NCBI RefSeq assembly: GCF_905115235.1
Contig: NC_051850.1
Coordinates: 26,537,010-26,601,009, forward strand
Origin: Hermetia illucens
Lineage: Eukaryota > Arthropoda > Insecta > Diptera > Stratiomyidae
Length of the DNA: 64,000 bases
Direction of reading: 5' to 3'
Below are positions 21,671-33,189 of this stretch, piece by piece. Both the position numbers and the translations under genes were made by a program. The notes under the pieces were generated by a model. It did no database searches. It saw only the letters and a program-made list of their open reading frames with translations, and was not told the origin of the DNA. The first letter of the stretch is position 1, and the number at the start of each line of letters is the position of its first letter.

Positions 21671-22800
21671 ACTTTAGCGGAGTTGTTAGATTTCCCAGCA
21701 GGGGCACCTCTTCGCATGGATAATGCTGCAGATTCACCAGGTCAGCCAGAAACGATAGTACAGAAACTCCCTTAATGAGAGAAGCTGGAAACCTGACTAC
21801 AGTTGGCTTGTCGGTTACACTGTTTTCTAGCTCTTCCAAAAAACCGGAGTTGAAGGTTTGGGAGAAAGAAACTTCAGCCGTAAAGGAGAAGCCACTACAG
21901 GCTTACCTGCGGAAGAAAGGGAAGCTAGTGGTGTGGACGCAACTGGTATGTGGAAACAGATCCATGCAGCGTAGACACCGTGAACCTTGGGGGCTCCCAG
22001 CCGACGACAATGGAAGGTACTGCGAAAGAAGGCGAAGTTTCTTGGGAATGAGGACATGGTCGTTGCTACACCACCAAGCATTGCGATATCCAGAAAAATC
22101 GGACGCAAGAAAGCGAGACTTTCGGCAAAAGGTGAGGACAAGCTGGTAACCCCAGTGAGATCCACACTGAACGCAGGAGACTTTTCAGTTAGCGGCACAC
22201 CAAAGGCTCTTCCTATCTACTGCCAGCAAGGCTCGCAAAGTTCCAGGACTGTCCTTATATATTTTTGGTTCAAGAGTCATGGGTTCGTTTTAACAAAATC
22301 TGTGGTATTGGATCAGTAAAGGGGAATAGAAGATCTTCGATGAAAGATTCTTGAGACCGAGGGCCTGCGTCCTGATTTCAAAATTGTTAGAAGCAGCTAT
22401 GCTGAGACAATTCTGTTCACAGGGCCGTTCAGTTTGCAATACAAAGATAGATTCCTAGGAAAACGGATTGGAAAAAATTCAATGAATTTTTTGGCGGAAA
22501 AGTGGAGCTCCCTAGGTGACTAAAGACTCCATTGGTAATAGAAAATCAATTGGAAACTCTGAATCGCAAACTTTCCTATTTCCCGGGGCCAACGGGGTAA
22601 AACAATTCCTTGGTGGAATCGAGAACTGCAGCGACTCGGGAATCAACCATATGTACTATACTACATTTGAACATTTCAAAGCACCTGGCTCTATACTCTT
22701 AGACTACTTACTACATACTTAGATTACTAGACTACTTAGAGTAACTTTTAAGAAATATTTTTCGAGGATGTCTTGTTCTGGGCTACGTGCCTTCCTCTTG
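21671..22800. other. Unresolved, probably decayed element DNA
   Basis: Overlapping frames of about 110-125 codons occur on both strands at 21775-22319. They contain basic, low-complexity sequence (for example SRKIGRKKARLSAKGEDKLV) that could be a LINE ORF1 relic, but no diagnostic motif was found. 22320-22800 shows nothing, apart from a short TTAGACTACTTA-type repetitive run near 22700-22740. Confidence 0.4.
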
Positions 22801-22804
22801 ACGG

Positions 22805-22985
22805 ATAGTGAAGGTAGTCTTCTTGCCTATGCCTGGGAAAGATGACTATTCAAATACAAAGAACTTCAGGCAAACCAGCTTAACATCATTTTCGCTGAAA
22901 TGTCTGGAGAAACTGGTTCAACGTCACATTCGTGGGAAGGCACTTAGGCAGCACCCACTTGTTGAAAACCAATGTGGAAAGTGCA
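22805..22985 (+). mobile_element. LINE RT fragment (Jockey/CR1 or R1 group)
   Basis: The + strand reads KVVFLPMPGKDDYSNTKNF, TSLTSFSLKCLEKLVQRHI, and a HPLVENQ block, the conserved N-terminal RT segment that in LINEs reads KVVFIPKPGK..FRPISLTSFLLK. Only about 60 codons remain. Confidence 0.75.
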
Positions 22986-23017
22986 CTTCGTACAACTAAT
23001 TATAAAAAACCCCGGCT

Positions 23018-23335
23018 TTAGCCTTTTTTGGGGGGAATTTTCGAGATGTGGAGACTCTCGTAGGGATCCAGTCTCCTAACATCTTTCACCACCTTCAAGA
23101 TATTGGCGTTGTCCAACGACAAATGGTGTCCCTGCTCTATTATATGTCTGGCAAGCGCGGACCTTATGTGGGGGTTATTCTTATTTTTAGCGGATTCGGT
23201 CTCCTTTAAATATTCTAACAACCTGGTGTGGACTAACCGTTTTGTTTGCCCTACGTAAATCTTGTCGCAGTCTGGGCAGGAAATCTTATAAATGCCGCTT
23301 TTTTCCGTACACTCTTTTTTGTTAGGCCTAAAAAT
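23018..23335 (-). mobile_element. Penelope-like element, GIY-YIG endonuclease end (fossil)
   Basis: The minus strand encodes SGIYKISCPDCDKIYVGQT and TRLLEYLKE, then SALARHIIEQGHHL and a closing ES.HI block, which is the GIY-YIG endonuclease domain found at the C terminus of Penelope-like retroelements. This is a broken partial copy. Confidence 0.85.
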
Positions 23336-23500
23336 TGGAAAAAGAGCAGTGGAAAACGGCAGAGCAGTCATTGCCAAACTCAACGAGGCCGGGAGGATAC
23401 AAAGTGATGAAACATTAGTATCCTTCGAACTAAAAGCGCTGTTCCCCAACGATTATAGTAGGGTGTATGACGCAGCTAAATACTCAGTGATCGGTTAAAT
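23336..23500 (+). mobile_element. Penelope-like element, RT fragment in opposite orientation (fossil)
   Basis: The + strand reads NGRAVIAKLNEAGRI, DETLVSFELKALFPND, the N-terminal RT motif of Penelope-like elements (LVSFDV.ALFP). It abuts, head against head, the endonuclease piece on the other strand. Inverted partial copies are common in this class. Confidence 0.7.
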
Positions 23501-24476
23501 CAAAATTATGTATTGACGGGATTGTTGAGGGTACGTTGCTGAAAGAGCTTCCTTCCCTAAACTCTCAGACATAATACAACAAATCGTTTAGTAGGCGGAA
23601 ATGGTCTCCTCCAGCACTGTTTTACTTAAAATTACACTGTGGGGCTCTTTGTTTTTATATAATAAAGCCTATAAAATAAATATGGAGGCCTTTGAATTTT
23701 ATGTCAGGCTTAATGGCTTTGAATTTCATGTGAGGCCCGTAAACCCAAATATATAATGACAGACATTTGATGATATTGCTAGCTCAATGAGATTGGCACA
23801 CTTTTTGGAAAATTCATACAAACCTTTAGGCTTAGATGAATCTCTAGTCCCTCCAGCTAAAGTTTAAGGACCTGCTAAGGCTTATTTCCTTTGGGACTTT
23901 GTCCTCTGATTGCAACTGATGCCGATAGTTACCGAAAGAAATTATGCTACAAAAATCGGTTCCGGGATGAAAAATATACGGGTCTGGGGTTAAAATTCTG
24001 CCCTCCCCTACCACTTTTTCATTTGAATTTCTATGCTGGGTTCCCCAGAAAACTCCGGGGGAATCACCTCCTTTCCACTACCCTGTTGTGAGGACTGATT
24101 GTGCATATTATATTACTTTGATACAAGTACAAGTTTCAAATACTTTCCTATGCCTACTTACTGAATATTTACGAAAGACAATAACGTTAGAGGTCCGTCA
24201 AAAATACTAATTAGTCGGCTCGTATAAGCAATTGAAAGCAGTTCGGTGGATTATAAAATAGTTAATATTTAGTAGATGAATTTTAAAGTGGAATAACAAA
24301 TATAAAAAATAAAAATCAGAAGATTTTAGAATAAAAGAAAAAAACAAATCTTAAGTTTTAAGTTCATTTAAATTTGCCAGAACCTTAAATTTGTAAAGTA
24401 CTTTGCGTTTCCATAGCAGTCACTGTATACTTCGGGATAAGCGCTAGTTGTGGGCCCTCCTTGTAGGTTAAACATA
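23501..24476. other. Spacer upstream of paralogue 2
   Basis: A/T-rich; no gene recognised. It should contain the promoter of the + strand gene that starts at 24477. Confidence 0.4.
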
Positions 24477-25100
24477 ATGGTAAAACAGTGAGGAGTTTTA
24501 GTTTCGATTGAATCCTTCTAAACACGTCCTTATCTCTTACAGTATGGCGGCCAACAGATGATGCCAATGATGGAACCTGGACCAAAATTGGGGCAGAGGG
24601 CCATAACTGTGCAACACCCTCCCAGACTGCTCACGCAACGCAAGGTCATTTACGTGAAGAAACAAATTCTCGAACCTAAACTTATTAATGGAATGAGGGA
24701 AATTAGCGTCCCTTTCGTGTCCCATGAAACTTATATAAGGAGAGAACCATCAATAATATATGTTAAGCAGACTATTAAGCAGCCAAAAGTTTCATGGAAA
24801 ACCATAAAAATTTCCGAGCCGGAAGTTAAATGTAGTTCGAAAGTAGTCAGTGAGCCGAAGGAAGTGTGCCAGGCAATATTATGTCAACCTGCCCCGCAAG
24901 TTGTCGATGTTCCAAAGCCAATGGAATATTGCTGCTATTCTATTGGTCCAGCTACCCTCAATTGCAAACCAGCATCCCAGTATACGTGTCCTCCATGTCC
25001 TCCCGCTGTACCCTCGGGGCCTAGGATGCCTTTTTATCCCCCATGTCCGCCGTGTCCTCCTTACTGTCAACCCAATCCAGGGATGCGTCCTATGTACTAA
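24477..25100 (+). CDS. Unrecognised protein with Cys/Pro-rich tail, paralogue 2
   Basis: The main exon is 24543-25100 (open frame from an internal ATG at 24558, 180 codons). A good acceptor TCTCTTACAG lies at 24533-24542 and the frame extends upstream to it. A candidate first exon consisting only of the start codon (ATG 24477-24479, donor GTAAAA, 63-base intron) would give 186 residues beginning MYGGQQMMPMMEPG; this first exon is inference. The protein matches paralogue 1 along its length: KKVIYV/RKVIYV, EPKLINGMREI identical, PKVSWKTIKI, PEVKC, EVCQAILCQP, EYCCYS, LNCKPA, and a tail PPCPPCPPYC. No signal peptide or transmembrane segment. The genes are transcribed away from each other across 3.4 kb containing Penelope and LINE debris. 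Function unknown. Confidence 0.82.
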
Positions 25101-25634
25101 TTTTCTCGTGGAATGCCCAAGAACTGCATGTTAAGTAGAGAAAGTTCATGGAGTTTTTTTGAACTTCTAAAAGGGTCTTCCCGGCAATGGCTATAATGCA
25201 CTCGTCATATTCCAGAGGGTTTTCAGGTTGCGTGTAATATGTTTGGTCCTGCTTTCAAGTAATATGACGTATAGATATCTGCGTAAGGTCATCACCGGCT
25301 GCTTGAAGTGCATATATGCTTTTTATTTTGCTTAGGCTAGTTTTCCGAATTTCATTTTTTAGAGCACAGCATGTAAAGTAGCTTTTTTTAAACTCATGTA
25401 AAGTTTGATTTGTATGTGCTGATTAAATCTAAATCCCGAAATAAATTTTAGAATTTAATAGTAAGCGTTTCAGTTATTATCGTTAATAAAACTTGCTTCC
25501 AGATCTACAAATTTTAATTATACAGTGAACCTTTTTTTTGGGGCTACTGTAATAAGATGAAGTTGCTATCAGGTGCACAGCATTGGGTGTTTTATAACGA
25601 AACTCCAGGATAGGTAGGTAGAAGTAACATCTTA
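25101..25634. other. 3' flank of paralogue 2
   Basis: A/T-rich, probably 3' UTR and spacer; AAATAAA occurs near 25440, about 340 bases after the stop, a possible poly(A) signal. Confidence 0.4.
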
Positions 25635-26220
25635 ACATCTCCGAAGAGCTCAATTAGCCCTTGATGTCACAAACTGGAGAATGACATGACCTAGCTGGTC
25701 CAGATCATCAGTCCCGGTCCGTGGCGTTCACGAAGGATAGCAGTTCTTCCCTGCAACGAGAGATCTCTTTAAGGTCCCCAAAGAATTGTTCACTTAGTGC
25801 CCGTAGCCTGGTATTACCTAGAGCTAGCCAGTCACCAGGGAAGTATTCTCACTTCTCTTTGAGATTTTAAACTGGTACGGTATGCCGGGTATGGCGGCAT
25901 TACATCGTAATCTTGCAGACGTCTGCATACGTCTGGTCCAAAATTTCTCGTGACCAATTTTTTTTTATTAGAAGGCTTCCTTCATTTAGCATAGATGGTG
26001 AGGGTTCGCTATTCGTAGTCATACTGTCAAGTAATGCAAATAGATTCCACTCTTCACAGCCACCTCGGAATGCAGATTGCACTCACTGCGGCATTGTAAA
26101 AAGCAGTCATTCCGTTGTCATGTTCATTCCCTTTTATATTCTTTGGATCCGAAACCTACAGGAGTGACTTTCAACGTGCCACCCACACAGAGTACAAGGC
26201 TTTCATCGCAGCATCGTGGG
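25635..26220 (-). mobile_element. R1/LOA LINE 3' fragment
   Basis: Nucleotide similarity to 9115-9760 in the same orientation: CCGAAGAGCTCAATTAGC, AAGGTCCCCAAAGAATT, and the block near 26110-26190 that matches 9640-9710. This is the 3' UTR plus the end of ORF2 of the element annotated at 9110-10980, decayed and without a usable frame. Confidence 0.75.
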
Positions 26221-26279
26221 AGTGACTACCATATGATCAAAAAGCACAAGGAATTTATAATTAAAATAACGACTTAATT

Positions 26280-26680
26280 TTCAGCAAATTTATCTTTATT
26301 TTTCCTTTAAAATGACATGCATCTGAAGCAACACATGTGTGCCAGCGTTTCACGCACTGGTCCATGTATCACTGGCAGGCCGCCAAAGAAGGATTTGCTT
26401 TCCGAACGCAATCTGTTTTTTTACGGCTTAGGTTCGTCTTCGAGACGCTACTCGGATAATTGTTGACTTGTCTCTATGTCAAATTCGTTGATCCACGTCT
26501 AGTCACCAGCAACCGTTTTTCGATGTCACGCCTCATACTTAAAATGTCCACTGCAATGTGCTCCCACAGCCAAGTTCACAAGCAATCTCTCTTGGGCTGA
26601 CGAGCAACATATCTCTCACTTTTTTCACCCTTTTACCGGTGTTTGTCGTGGATAGGTATCCAGAGTGAGGCAATTTCTCT
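26280..26680 (-). mobile_element. mariner transposase remnant
   Basis: On the minus strand TWINEFDIETSQQLSE and RLEDEPKP, then KNRLRSESKS, correspond to the mariner catalytic region (GDETWVYEFD...QSSEWR...PKPKKPRQSRSK). Near the lower end MDQCVKRWHTCVASDA and KGKIKINLL match the usual C terminus. Stops and missing segments show that it is dead. No terminal inverted repeats were found. Confidence 0.8.
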
Positions 26681-26694
26681 ATCGCTGTACGGCC

Positions 26695-27218
26695 GGGCTG
26701 ATTCCAGTTAACCTGTTGGGCAGTTCCGTCCCCACGTACTCGAGGAGGGCGATCAGGCCCGAGTTTGCAAGGGACTCATCTGAAGTGGCTCTGCCACGAA
26801 GCCTCACCGGAGGTTATCTGGTACGATGGGAACCGGGATGGCCCTCTGAGAGCATATGCTCCAGGAGAATTCCTGGAGGATGTGTTCTCGGCCCGGTTAT
26901 TTGCGGGTGGCTCCCTAATGGGAGTTTCATGGTCGTTGTGGTTATGCCTACATCGCGGGCAGAACTCCTCGGAGCTCAAGTGTGGAGTTGCGCTGTACAA
27001 CTCGGGTGCCATACCCCTTAGTTGCGACAGAGGTGTTAGATATGCCTCGCATCCACTGGTATGATTGCTGAGCCTGCACTCAGTATAAACCAGTACCGCT
27101 GTGCTAGTCATGGCGGGGCTTTGATTGTGATCCCAAAATCAATCCGTGTCCGAAGAGGACCGTGGGATTATGCCTACATGGCAGGTACTCACGTTAAACC
27201 CTCCCAGGACTTTCATCA
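26695..27218 (-). repeat. Dispersed repeat, copy 3, with target-site duplication
   Basis: This 524-base copy is in reverse orientation to copies 1 and 2 and closely matches copy 4 (50340-50847). It is bounded by CTGTACGGCC at 26685-26694 and 27219-27228, a 10-base target-site duplication. Compared with copies 1 and 2 it lacks about 100 bases at the 5' side (as read here) and is diverged in the central part. Confidence 0.8.
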
Positions 27219-27228
27219 CTGTACGGCC

Positions 27229-27400
27229 ACTTTTAAAGGCTTTATAGTATACCCGGGTGCAGAGCAGAGGTGGTCTTTCACTCTACCCTGGTTCAGATGT
27301 TTTCCAAAAAATTTCTCGTAAGCTAGGCTTACGTGTGGCCTAGTCCGTTGGAAATACCCAGAGTTGCTGTGTTACGCTGCCACAACCAGGGTAAATCACA
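27229..27400 (-). mobile_element. R1/LOA LINE fragment
   Basis: Similar to 9955-10120 (TTTCTCGTAAGCTAGGCTTACGTGTGG compared with TTTCTCGTGAAATTAAGTTTACGTCTGG, with the longer runs diverging). It is a small piece of the same element family, directly beside repeat copy 3. Confidence 0.6.
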
Positions 27401-28985
27401 GCTTTAGGAAATTGAATTATCGGCTTTTTAGCGATACTTGATACTATATATGTTCTTGGAGGGGTGTCTCCAAACCAATTCTGATTATTGTCTCCTTTAT
27501 GACTTTCTACTGACGCTGTTGAATACTCCCCTATACCCAGGAAGACAGCTGCACGTGATGTAACGGCCGCACAGCCATAATTATCTCGTGAACGGCGATC
27601 TCAGTGGGTTTACCTTGGGGGTAGGCATGTAGAGATTTGGATAAGAGTGACCCCTCCATGATCGTCCTTAAGAGGATTTTCATCCATTTATTATTCTGAA
27701 ACGACTAGGGATGCATAACATCCAAGTGATGGTTTGGCTGAACTAGTAGCTCTTGGGTTTCACAAGGAGGAGATCCAGGAGCTTTTCGATTTTTTAAGAA
27801 AGGATCCTATATTCCTTGGCAAAATCTTACTGAACATTGCACATTGCATTGATGCTGTCGGCATTGTAACAATACTCCCAGCAAGATCGTATCCTGGCAG
27901 TTGTGAAGGCCGACTTCAGTAGGGGGAAAGTGGGACATAGATATATTGCTACTGTTACACACCAATAGGCTTGCGTAATAATAAAGGCCAAGGGAGACTA
28001 ACCTCTTTTTGTTTTTTTACGAACTGTGCTTTACATTTGCATCGCAGCTTATAAACACGTTCGCCTTCTCGTTCCGATAGTAGACGCCAAATGTTGTAAT
28101 TCTTTCGGGGATGCTGCCTGGTGATGAGCCAGAAAAGCCGAGGAGATTTGTAAATTCTCCACTAACCCCTGCTTCAGTTTGATTTCGATTAGGTTGCTGG
28201 ACCTCAGATTCGGATCCAGAAAAAAACCTGTGTCGATCAGTGTCTCCCGTTCTGTGAAATCAATCGCAATATTTGTTTTGGAGCCTAGGGTTCCTTCTCT
28301 TGATCACCGCCGCCGTGAGCATCCTGGGGTCTTGAAGGCGTAGAGATTCAAAAATTTTTTCCTTATCCATACGGATGTTCGGTAGCCGGATGCGAAAAAC
28401 AGTTCTCCTGGAGATCTCATCATATGGGATAATCTTGAGCGCAGCTCCATAGAAAATGAAAAGTTGTAAAATAATACAAAATATCAGGCCGTGAAGAAGC
28501 TCTTGAAGTAATATAAGGCATGCTCGTATATATGTACATATGATAAAATCTAGCGATATTAATCGGTCTTTTTGGGATAAGTTTTCAATGGTGCTTTTAG
28601 AAACAGTTCCCTTAAATTAAGGTGCCATTCCCAGAAACTATCCATTTGAAAATTTTGAAAAAAAATCATGTTGATGCCCCTAGACTCTAGGCCCCAGAAT
28701 ACCACTCCTTGCAAAATGTTTCAAATTGGCAGTTTTTTCAATAAGTTTAAGAAAAATACCCTCCATACCAAGGCTCGACGGCTTTACTCTACTTGAGTAG
28801 TCCCATCGATTAAAACAGCCTCTTATCGCTCCTAGGATACCAACCTCAAGCCCTTGGCACATGTCATCGGGCTGGGTCTATTTAATTAATGGCGTATATT
28901 AGCAGTGCTTGAGGCAACCTTAGCTACCCTGCTATCTCTCCTATCCATTATTTTCGTAGGAATACTTTGACTGCAAAGTGTTACT
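27401..28985. other. Unresolved, probably decayed element DNA
   Basis: One minus-strand stretch (about 28.05-28.43 kb) reads like an ORF with RLPNIRMDKEKIFESLRLQD and KRRNPRLQNK, basic and perhaps a retroelement ORF1, but no diagnostic motif was found. The rest shows nothing recognisable. Confidence 0.35.
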
Positions 28986-29480
28986 CAGCTCAACACATGC
29001 CCTCTCTTTACAGCATGACCTTAATTAAGGTATTCGAAAATACTTGATCCTTTGAGGAAAAAAGTGTGACGGCGTTCCCATTTCTGCCGAAGAAGGAAGT
29101 TCTGTAGGCATCGACAAATCCAGAACAAGGATAGATCTCTGTGTCGGCTGCAATGTAACTTTCATTCTTCATTACTCTTCCCGCGTCTCGCACAGTAAGG
29201 TGCCGTCTTTTAGGTAGTCCCTCATTATCCGCAAGAGGCAATCTGCATCGAGAAAACAATTTGGCAACGCCTAAAGCCTCTCATTCTACCTCGCAGAATT
29301 GAAGGCATTCTTTAGGTCCAGCCAGCGTTATGAAGGGCCCTGCTCACAGATAGTGCATGTTTCAATTGGTCTGATTACCTAGATCTCTTCCGCAGACGCT
29401 TCAATTGTGGATCACTTCACTCTACATTGAACTGATAAGATTCTCCAGCAGCTATATAGTAGTGCTCAACATACTGAGAA
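28986..29480 (-). mobile_element. Decayed R1/LOA LINE RT fragment
   Basis: The minus strand near 29.30 kb reads DLKNAFNSA, the RT palm motif A, preceded at about 29.44 kb by a TTI-LLENLIS block that parallels TTGKLLEKL of the R1/LOA copies. Frames are broken. Confidence 0.5.
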
Positions 29481-30809
29481 GACGGTTCGTTGGTGACAAC
29501 TCATGATCTATTTTGTCTTTGGCTATGGAAAATTTTTAGTGAGAGGAGCAATCACCCAATACCAAACATACTTTGAATGCGCTGAGCAACGAATCCGGCT
29601 TATGTGCGGATATGCTGAAGATACCAACCAGTCTCGGCGCTATTTTGTCATTCACGTTATCCGGATGACTAACTTTTATCCGGGGCTCCTACTTTCCAAG
29701 GGTCGCGTTTAATATCACCAACTCCTGCCAGCAGTGTGCTTTGTGCTTCTTGATTTCGTGCTGGAATTCCTTCGTCGCCGTTTTGTAATTTGCTCATGTC
29801 AGGACTAGCACGCTATGACTACTCGTACCCTATACAATCCTTCGTCCGAGAAAACTCCATTGCAAATTACCAATACATTGGCTACTGGGAGGAGAGGGGT
29901 TGCCTTTTAGACCCTTTTATTTGCGTTCTGGTTTCGCGGCTCATTTACCACCTTTAAGATAGCGTCGGAAAATTTATCTACGTCAATTTAATATTCGACC
30001 TGGCAGATATTCGTCGAACGTCAGGACATTGAGAAGACCCGTTTGCCACTCTGAATGAAATATACTGGAGATCACTGGTCATTTGTGATTTGGTTTTTGT
30101 TGCCAAGTAATCTTTCGGTATCCTCCATCGTTACATTGCTTATCCTTAGGTTTGACAGTAAAAGTCACCTCGAAATCAAGGTTCCACAACCAGGGTGTCA
30201 AAAAGTTTCAATGCTACCGATAGATGGTGGATACCATAATTGCAAAACTTCTTAATATAGATCTAATTCTGGTAGCTAAAATCCTCTCAGGATCCCAGGT
30301 CAGGAGACCAGCTTGTCCGACATCGGATTCCGAATCTACTATCGCTAAGGTGACCAAAAAAAACTGCAGCACAACAGGAGGGGTTTTCTGTTCTTTAAAA
30401 CCTCACTTCGCTTAACCCCAGTAAGTATAGTCAATTTCGAAAAAGTGAGGTTTCTGTGGAATCTTGAGGAGTGTGTATCCATTCCAGAAGGGAGGTAGCC
30501 GTAAGGCCGACTCCAATCCTAGCCTTAGACCATACATTTATAACCCTTTTAGTTGCCTTTTTTGACAAGCAAGGAATACTTTGAGTTTACTCTTACATCT
30601 AAGCTCAATGAGCACAAGCAGGCTACCTCCCCTGAGTCATATATTACATTAAATATATTCCATACTGGATGCCCTGTCACTTTCTCCTCAACAATTGTAT
30701 TTTTAGATTCGGGTCTTGTGATTCACGTTCAAAAAGTCGTAGTTTTAAGTAAATTAATGTATGATTCTTCACCGAAATTGTCACCTCGAGATTTGCATCC
30801 TTCAGTAGT
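29481..30809. other. Spacer upstream of the MOK gene
   Basis: No recognisable element or gene. The open frame 30553-30870 has no family signature and runs into the MOK first exon in a different frame, so I do not call it. Confidence 0.45.
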
Positions 30810-32507
30810 ATGTCCTTACAATTTTTTAAAAGTAAGAAAGAAAGACCTGATCCCTTGTGTTCAATATTAAGTTTGAAGATTGTTAATATTTCAGACTACA
30901 ATATATTATGTAAAATTGGTGAAGGATCGTTTTCTGAAGTTCTTAAAGTTCAATCAATCAAAACTGGCCAAGTTTTTGCAGCAAAACGGCTGAAGAAAAT
31001 GTTTAAAGAGTAAAAGACTCTTTGGTAGATCCCTGATTAACCGATTGTAACCAACTATCTTTACAGCGATTTGGATTTGCTTACATGTGTGGAACTGGCG
31101 GCCATTAAAAATATGGATCATCATCCCAATGTGATTGAGATTATTGATATCGTATGGTATGTTCTTATCAGGGGAATCACTTGGCCTATATGAATCCAGT
31201 TGTCATTTCGTTATAGCGATCCGCTACCAGGACACCTTACTTTAATATTTGAACTGATGGATATGAGCTTGTACGAGTACCTGAAGACGAGGAAACGATG
31301 TCCTTCCGAGTTGAAAGTCAGGCTCTTCTTATATCAATTAATTTGCGGTATTCGGCACTTGCATCTAAATGGGATTTTCCATCGAGACATAAAACCAGAA
31401 AATATTCTTCTTAAGTTCGATAGTAAACACCAGTTCGGTTTCAGTCAGGTAAGGCTATTATTATCGAAACTACCTAACACGATTGAGATTCTTATAAATC
31501 TCTTCAAGATAGAGCTACTCAAGATAGCTGACATGGGGTCAGCATGCAACATTTACAAAAGTCCTCCGCATACCGCTTATATCTCTACAAGATGGTATCG
31601 GGCCCCGGAGTGCCTTCTGAGTCATGGATACTATGGTCCTAAGATGGATATCTGGTCGCTGGGCTGTGTATTCTATGAGATGCTTACATTACTCCCGTTG
31701 TTTCCAGGGGATAATGAATTGGATCAATTATATCGAATTCATGATATCCTGGGAACACCTACAATTTCAATGCTCTCAAGGTTCAAAAAAAGGTCTTGAT
31801 AGTAACATTCAGGGTAAAGGGTTCACTGTAAATAATATTTATTTGCAGAACCAAAATGTTCATGTTCCCTAAGCGGAAACCAATAGGTTTACATAATCTA
31901 CTGCCCGCTACTAGTGATGATGGGGTTGACATTCTCTCCAGATGCCTAATTTACTTACCAGAGATTCGATTCGATATTTCCCGAATAGCTAACCATTCCT
32001 ATTTCAGAAACCTCAGGTGAATAATTTCAAACAAAACACCTTTCACATTGTCCTCATCCTTTGTTCACTTGCTCTTCAGGACCTCATCTTCAGAATTTTA
32101 TTCGACTCCTTCGTTGATTTGTCCGGCAGCGAAAAAGTGTACACAACTTACTGCGAGGAAGGCAAATCCTTTAAAGGTTTACAACAACATGACATAAAAT
32201 AAACTCAATTATTCTTCATAAATATCCCAATATCCCAACAGGATACATTAAATGCAAATAAAACACTCAAATCGAAAGGAAAATTGACAAGCGTTACCTC
32301 GCGGTCCTTAGATACACAGATTTTCTCAATTTCTAATAGAGAAAATATATTGAAACAAAAGGAAAGGATATGGGGTATGAGCCCAGGTGAGAACGAGTCA
32401 TTTTTTAAAAACTCAGTTGATAAAAAGATATTCCTTTATTTCTAGGTAATGCCAAGACGGCATTGATTAAGACAACGATATTTCCGCAGAGAAGGAAGAT
32501 AAAATAA
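30810..32507 (+). CDS. Mok: MOK-type (MAPK/MAK/MRK overlapping) protein kinase
   Basis: Nine exons join in frame to 404 residues: 30810-30831, 30895-31009, 31067-31156, 31217-31448, 31509-31792, 31849-32016, 32080-32176, 32242-32386, 32446-32507; introns are about 60 bases. Human MOK has 419 residues. Seen: P-loop GEGSFSEV (16-23), Lys38, helix-C Glu55, HRDIKPEN (131-138), YISTRWYRAPE (177-187) and YYGPKMDIWSLGC. The family phosphorylates Ser/Thr and belongs to the RCK group with MAK and ICK, linked to cilia. Two signature residues differ: the DFG motif is DMG (161-163), and the activation-loop TEY is TAY (175-177). The first exon was chosen because KNYNIL across the splice matches the KNYK start of MOK; reading through without the splice is possible. 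The C-terminal exons 7-9 are basic, less conserved and less certain. Confidence 0.9.
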
Positions 32508-33180
32508 TTACGTTAATTTATATTTTTAGAGCAGCCTTAGAATTCTAATGTAGTGGATTTTATCTTTTATCTCTTAATATATTTAGATGCTTACAGTAAA
32601 ATGCAAATTGCCAAGATGTTCTTAGCTAAAATCAATTTTTCTTCTGTTTTTCTACTTTATATTAAAGGCATATTTTTGCTATTAACATTTTTATCCGTGT
32701 AATCACCCGTCACTAAGATTCAATAGTCAGAGTATGCAACCAATGAAATGAAATCATTGGAAATTTCTTCGTTTTTACACAACCCGTGGCAAATTGAGGA
32801 ACAGACATATATAGTATTTAATATTGTAAGTGTAGAAAAGAAGCTCCCTTGAACATCTATAACAAAAGCGCAGAGAGTGCGCCCAGAGAAGAATTATGGG
32901 CGTAACAAGTCGTACTGACACCACCGTACCTAAGCGTAGGGGGTGGCACCTCAGTAACGAAGGTTGGATCCATACAGAAGGAGTTAAGTTAATTTAGTTT
33001 ACTGGGCAGACCCGCATCAGCGAGCACTCAGACCCATTGTACTACCCATGTAAAACCCCTATTCAATGGCTTCCCGCCTACGGCTTTCGCAGGCCTTAGC
33101 TTTTTTTCAAAGACGAATCTGGAAACCATATGATCGGCCGGCATCATAGCTACGGGATATTGGTCTCGGAATTTTCAGAT
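32508..33180. other. 3' flank of MOK, nothing else recognised
   Basis: A/T-rich for 300 bases, with ATTAAA near 32663 as a weak candidate poly(A) signal, then unassigned moderately G/C-rich sequence. No rRNA or tRNA gene was found here. Confidence 0.4.
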
Positions 33181-33189
33181 AGAAGATTG

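Noticed and set aside
30553-30870. 105-codon + strand frame before the kinase
   Set aside because: No domain or homology; it overlaps the MOK first exon in another frame.
32880-32960. GGGCGTAACAAGTCG, thought to be a small-subunit rRNA 3' end
   Set aside because: The flanking sequence does not continue the rRNA 3' end, so it is a chance match.
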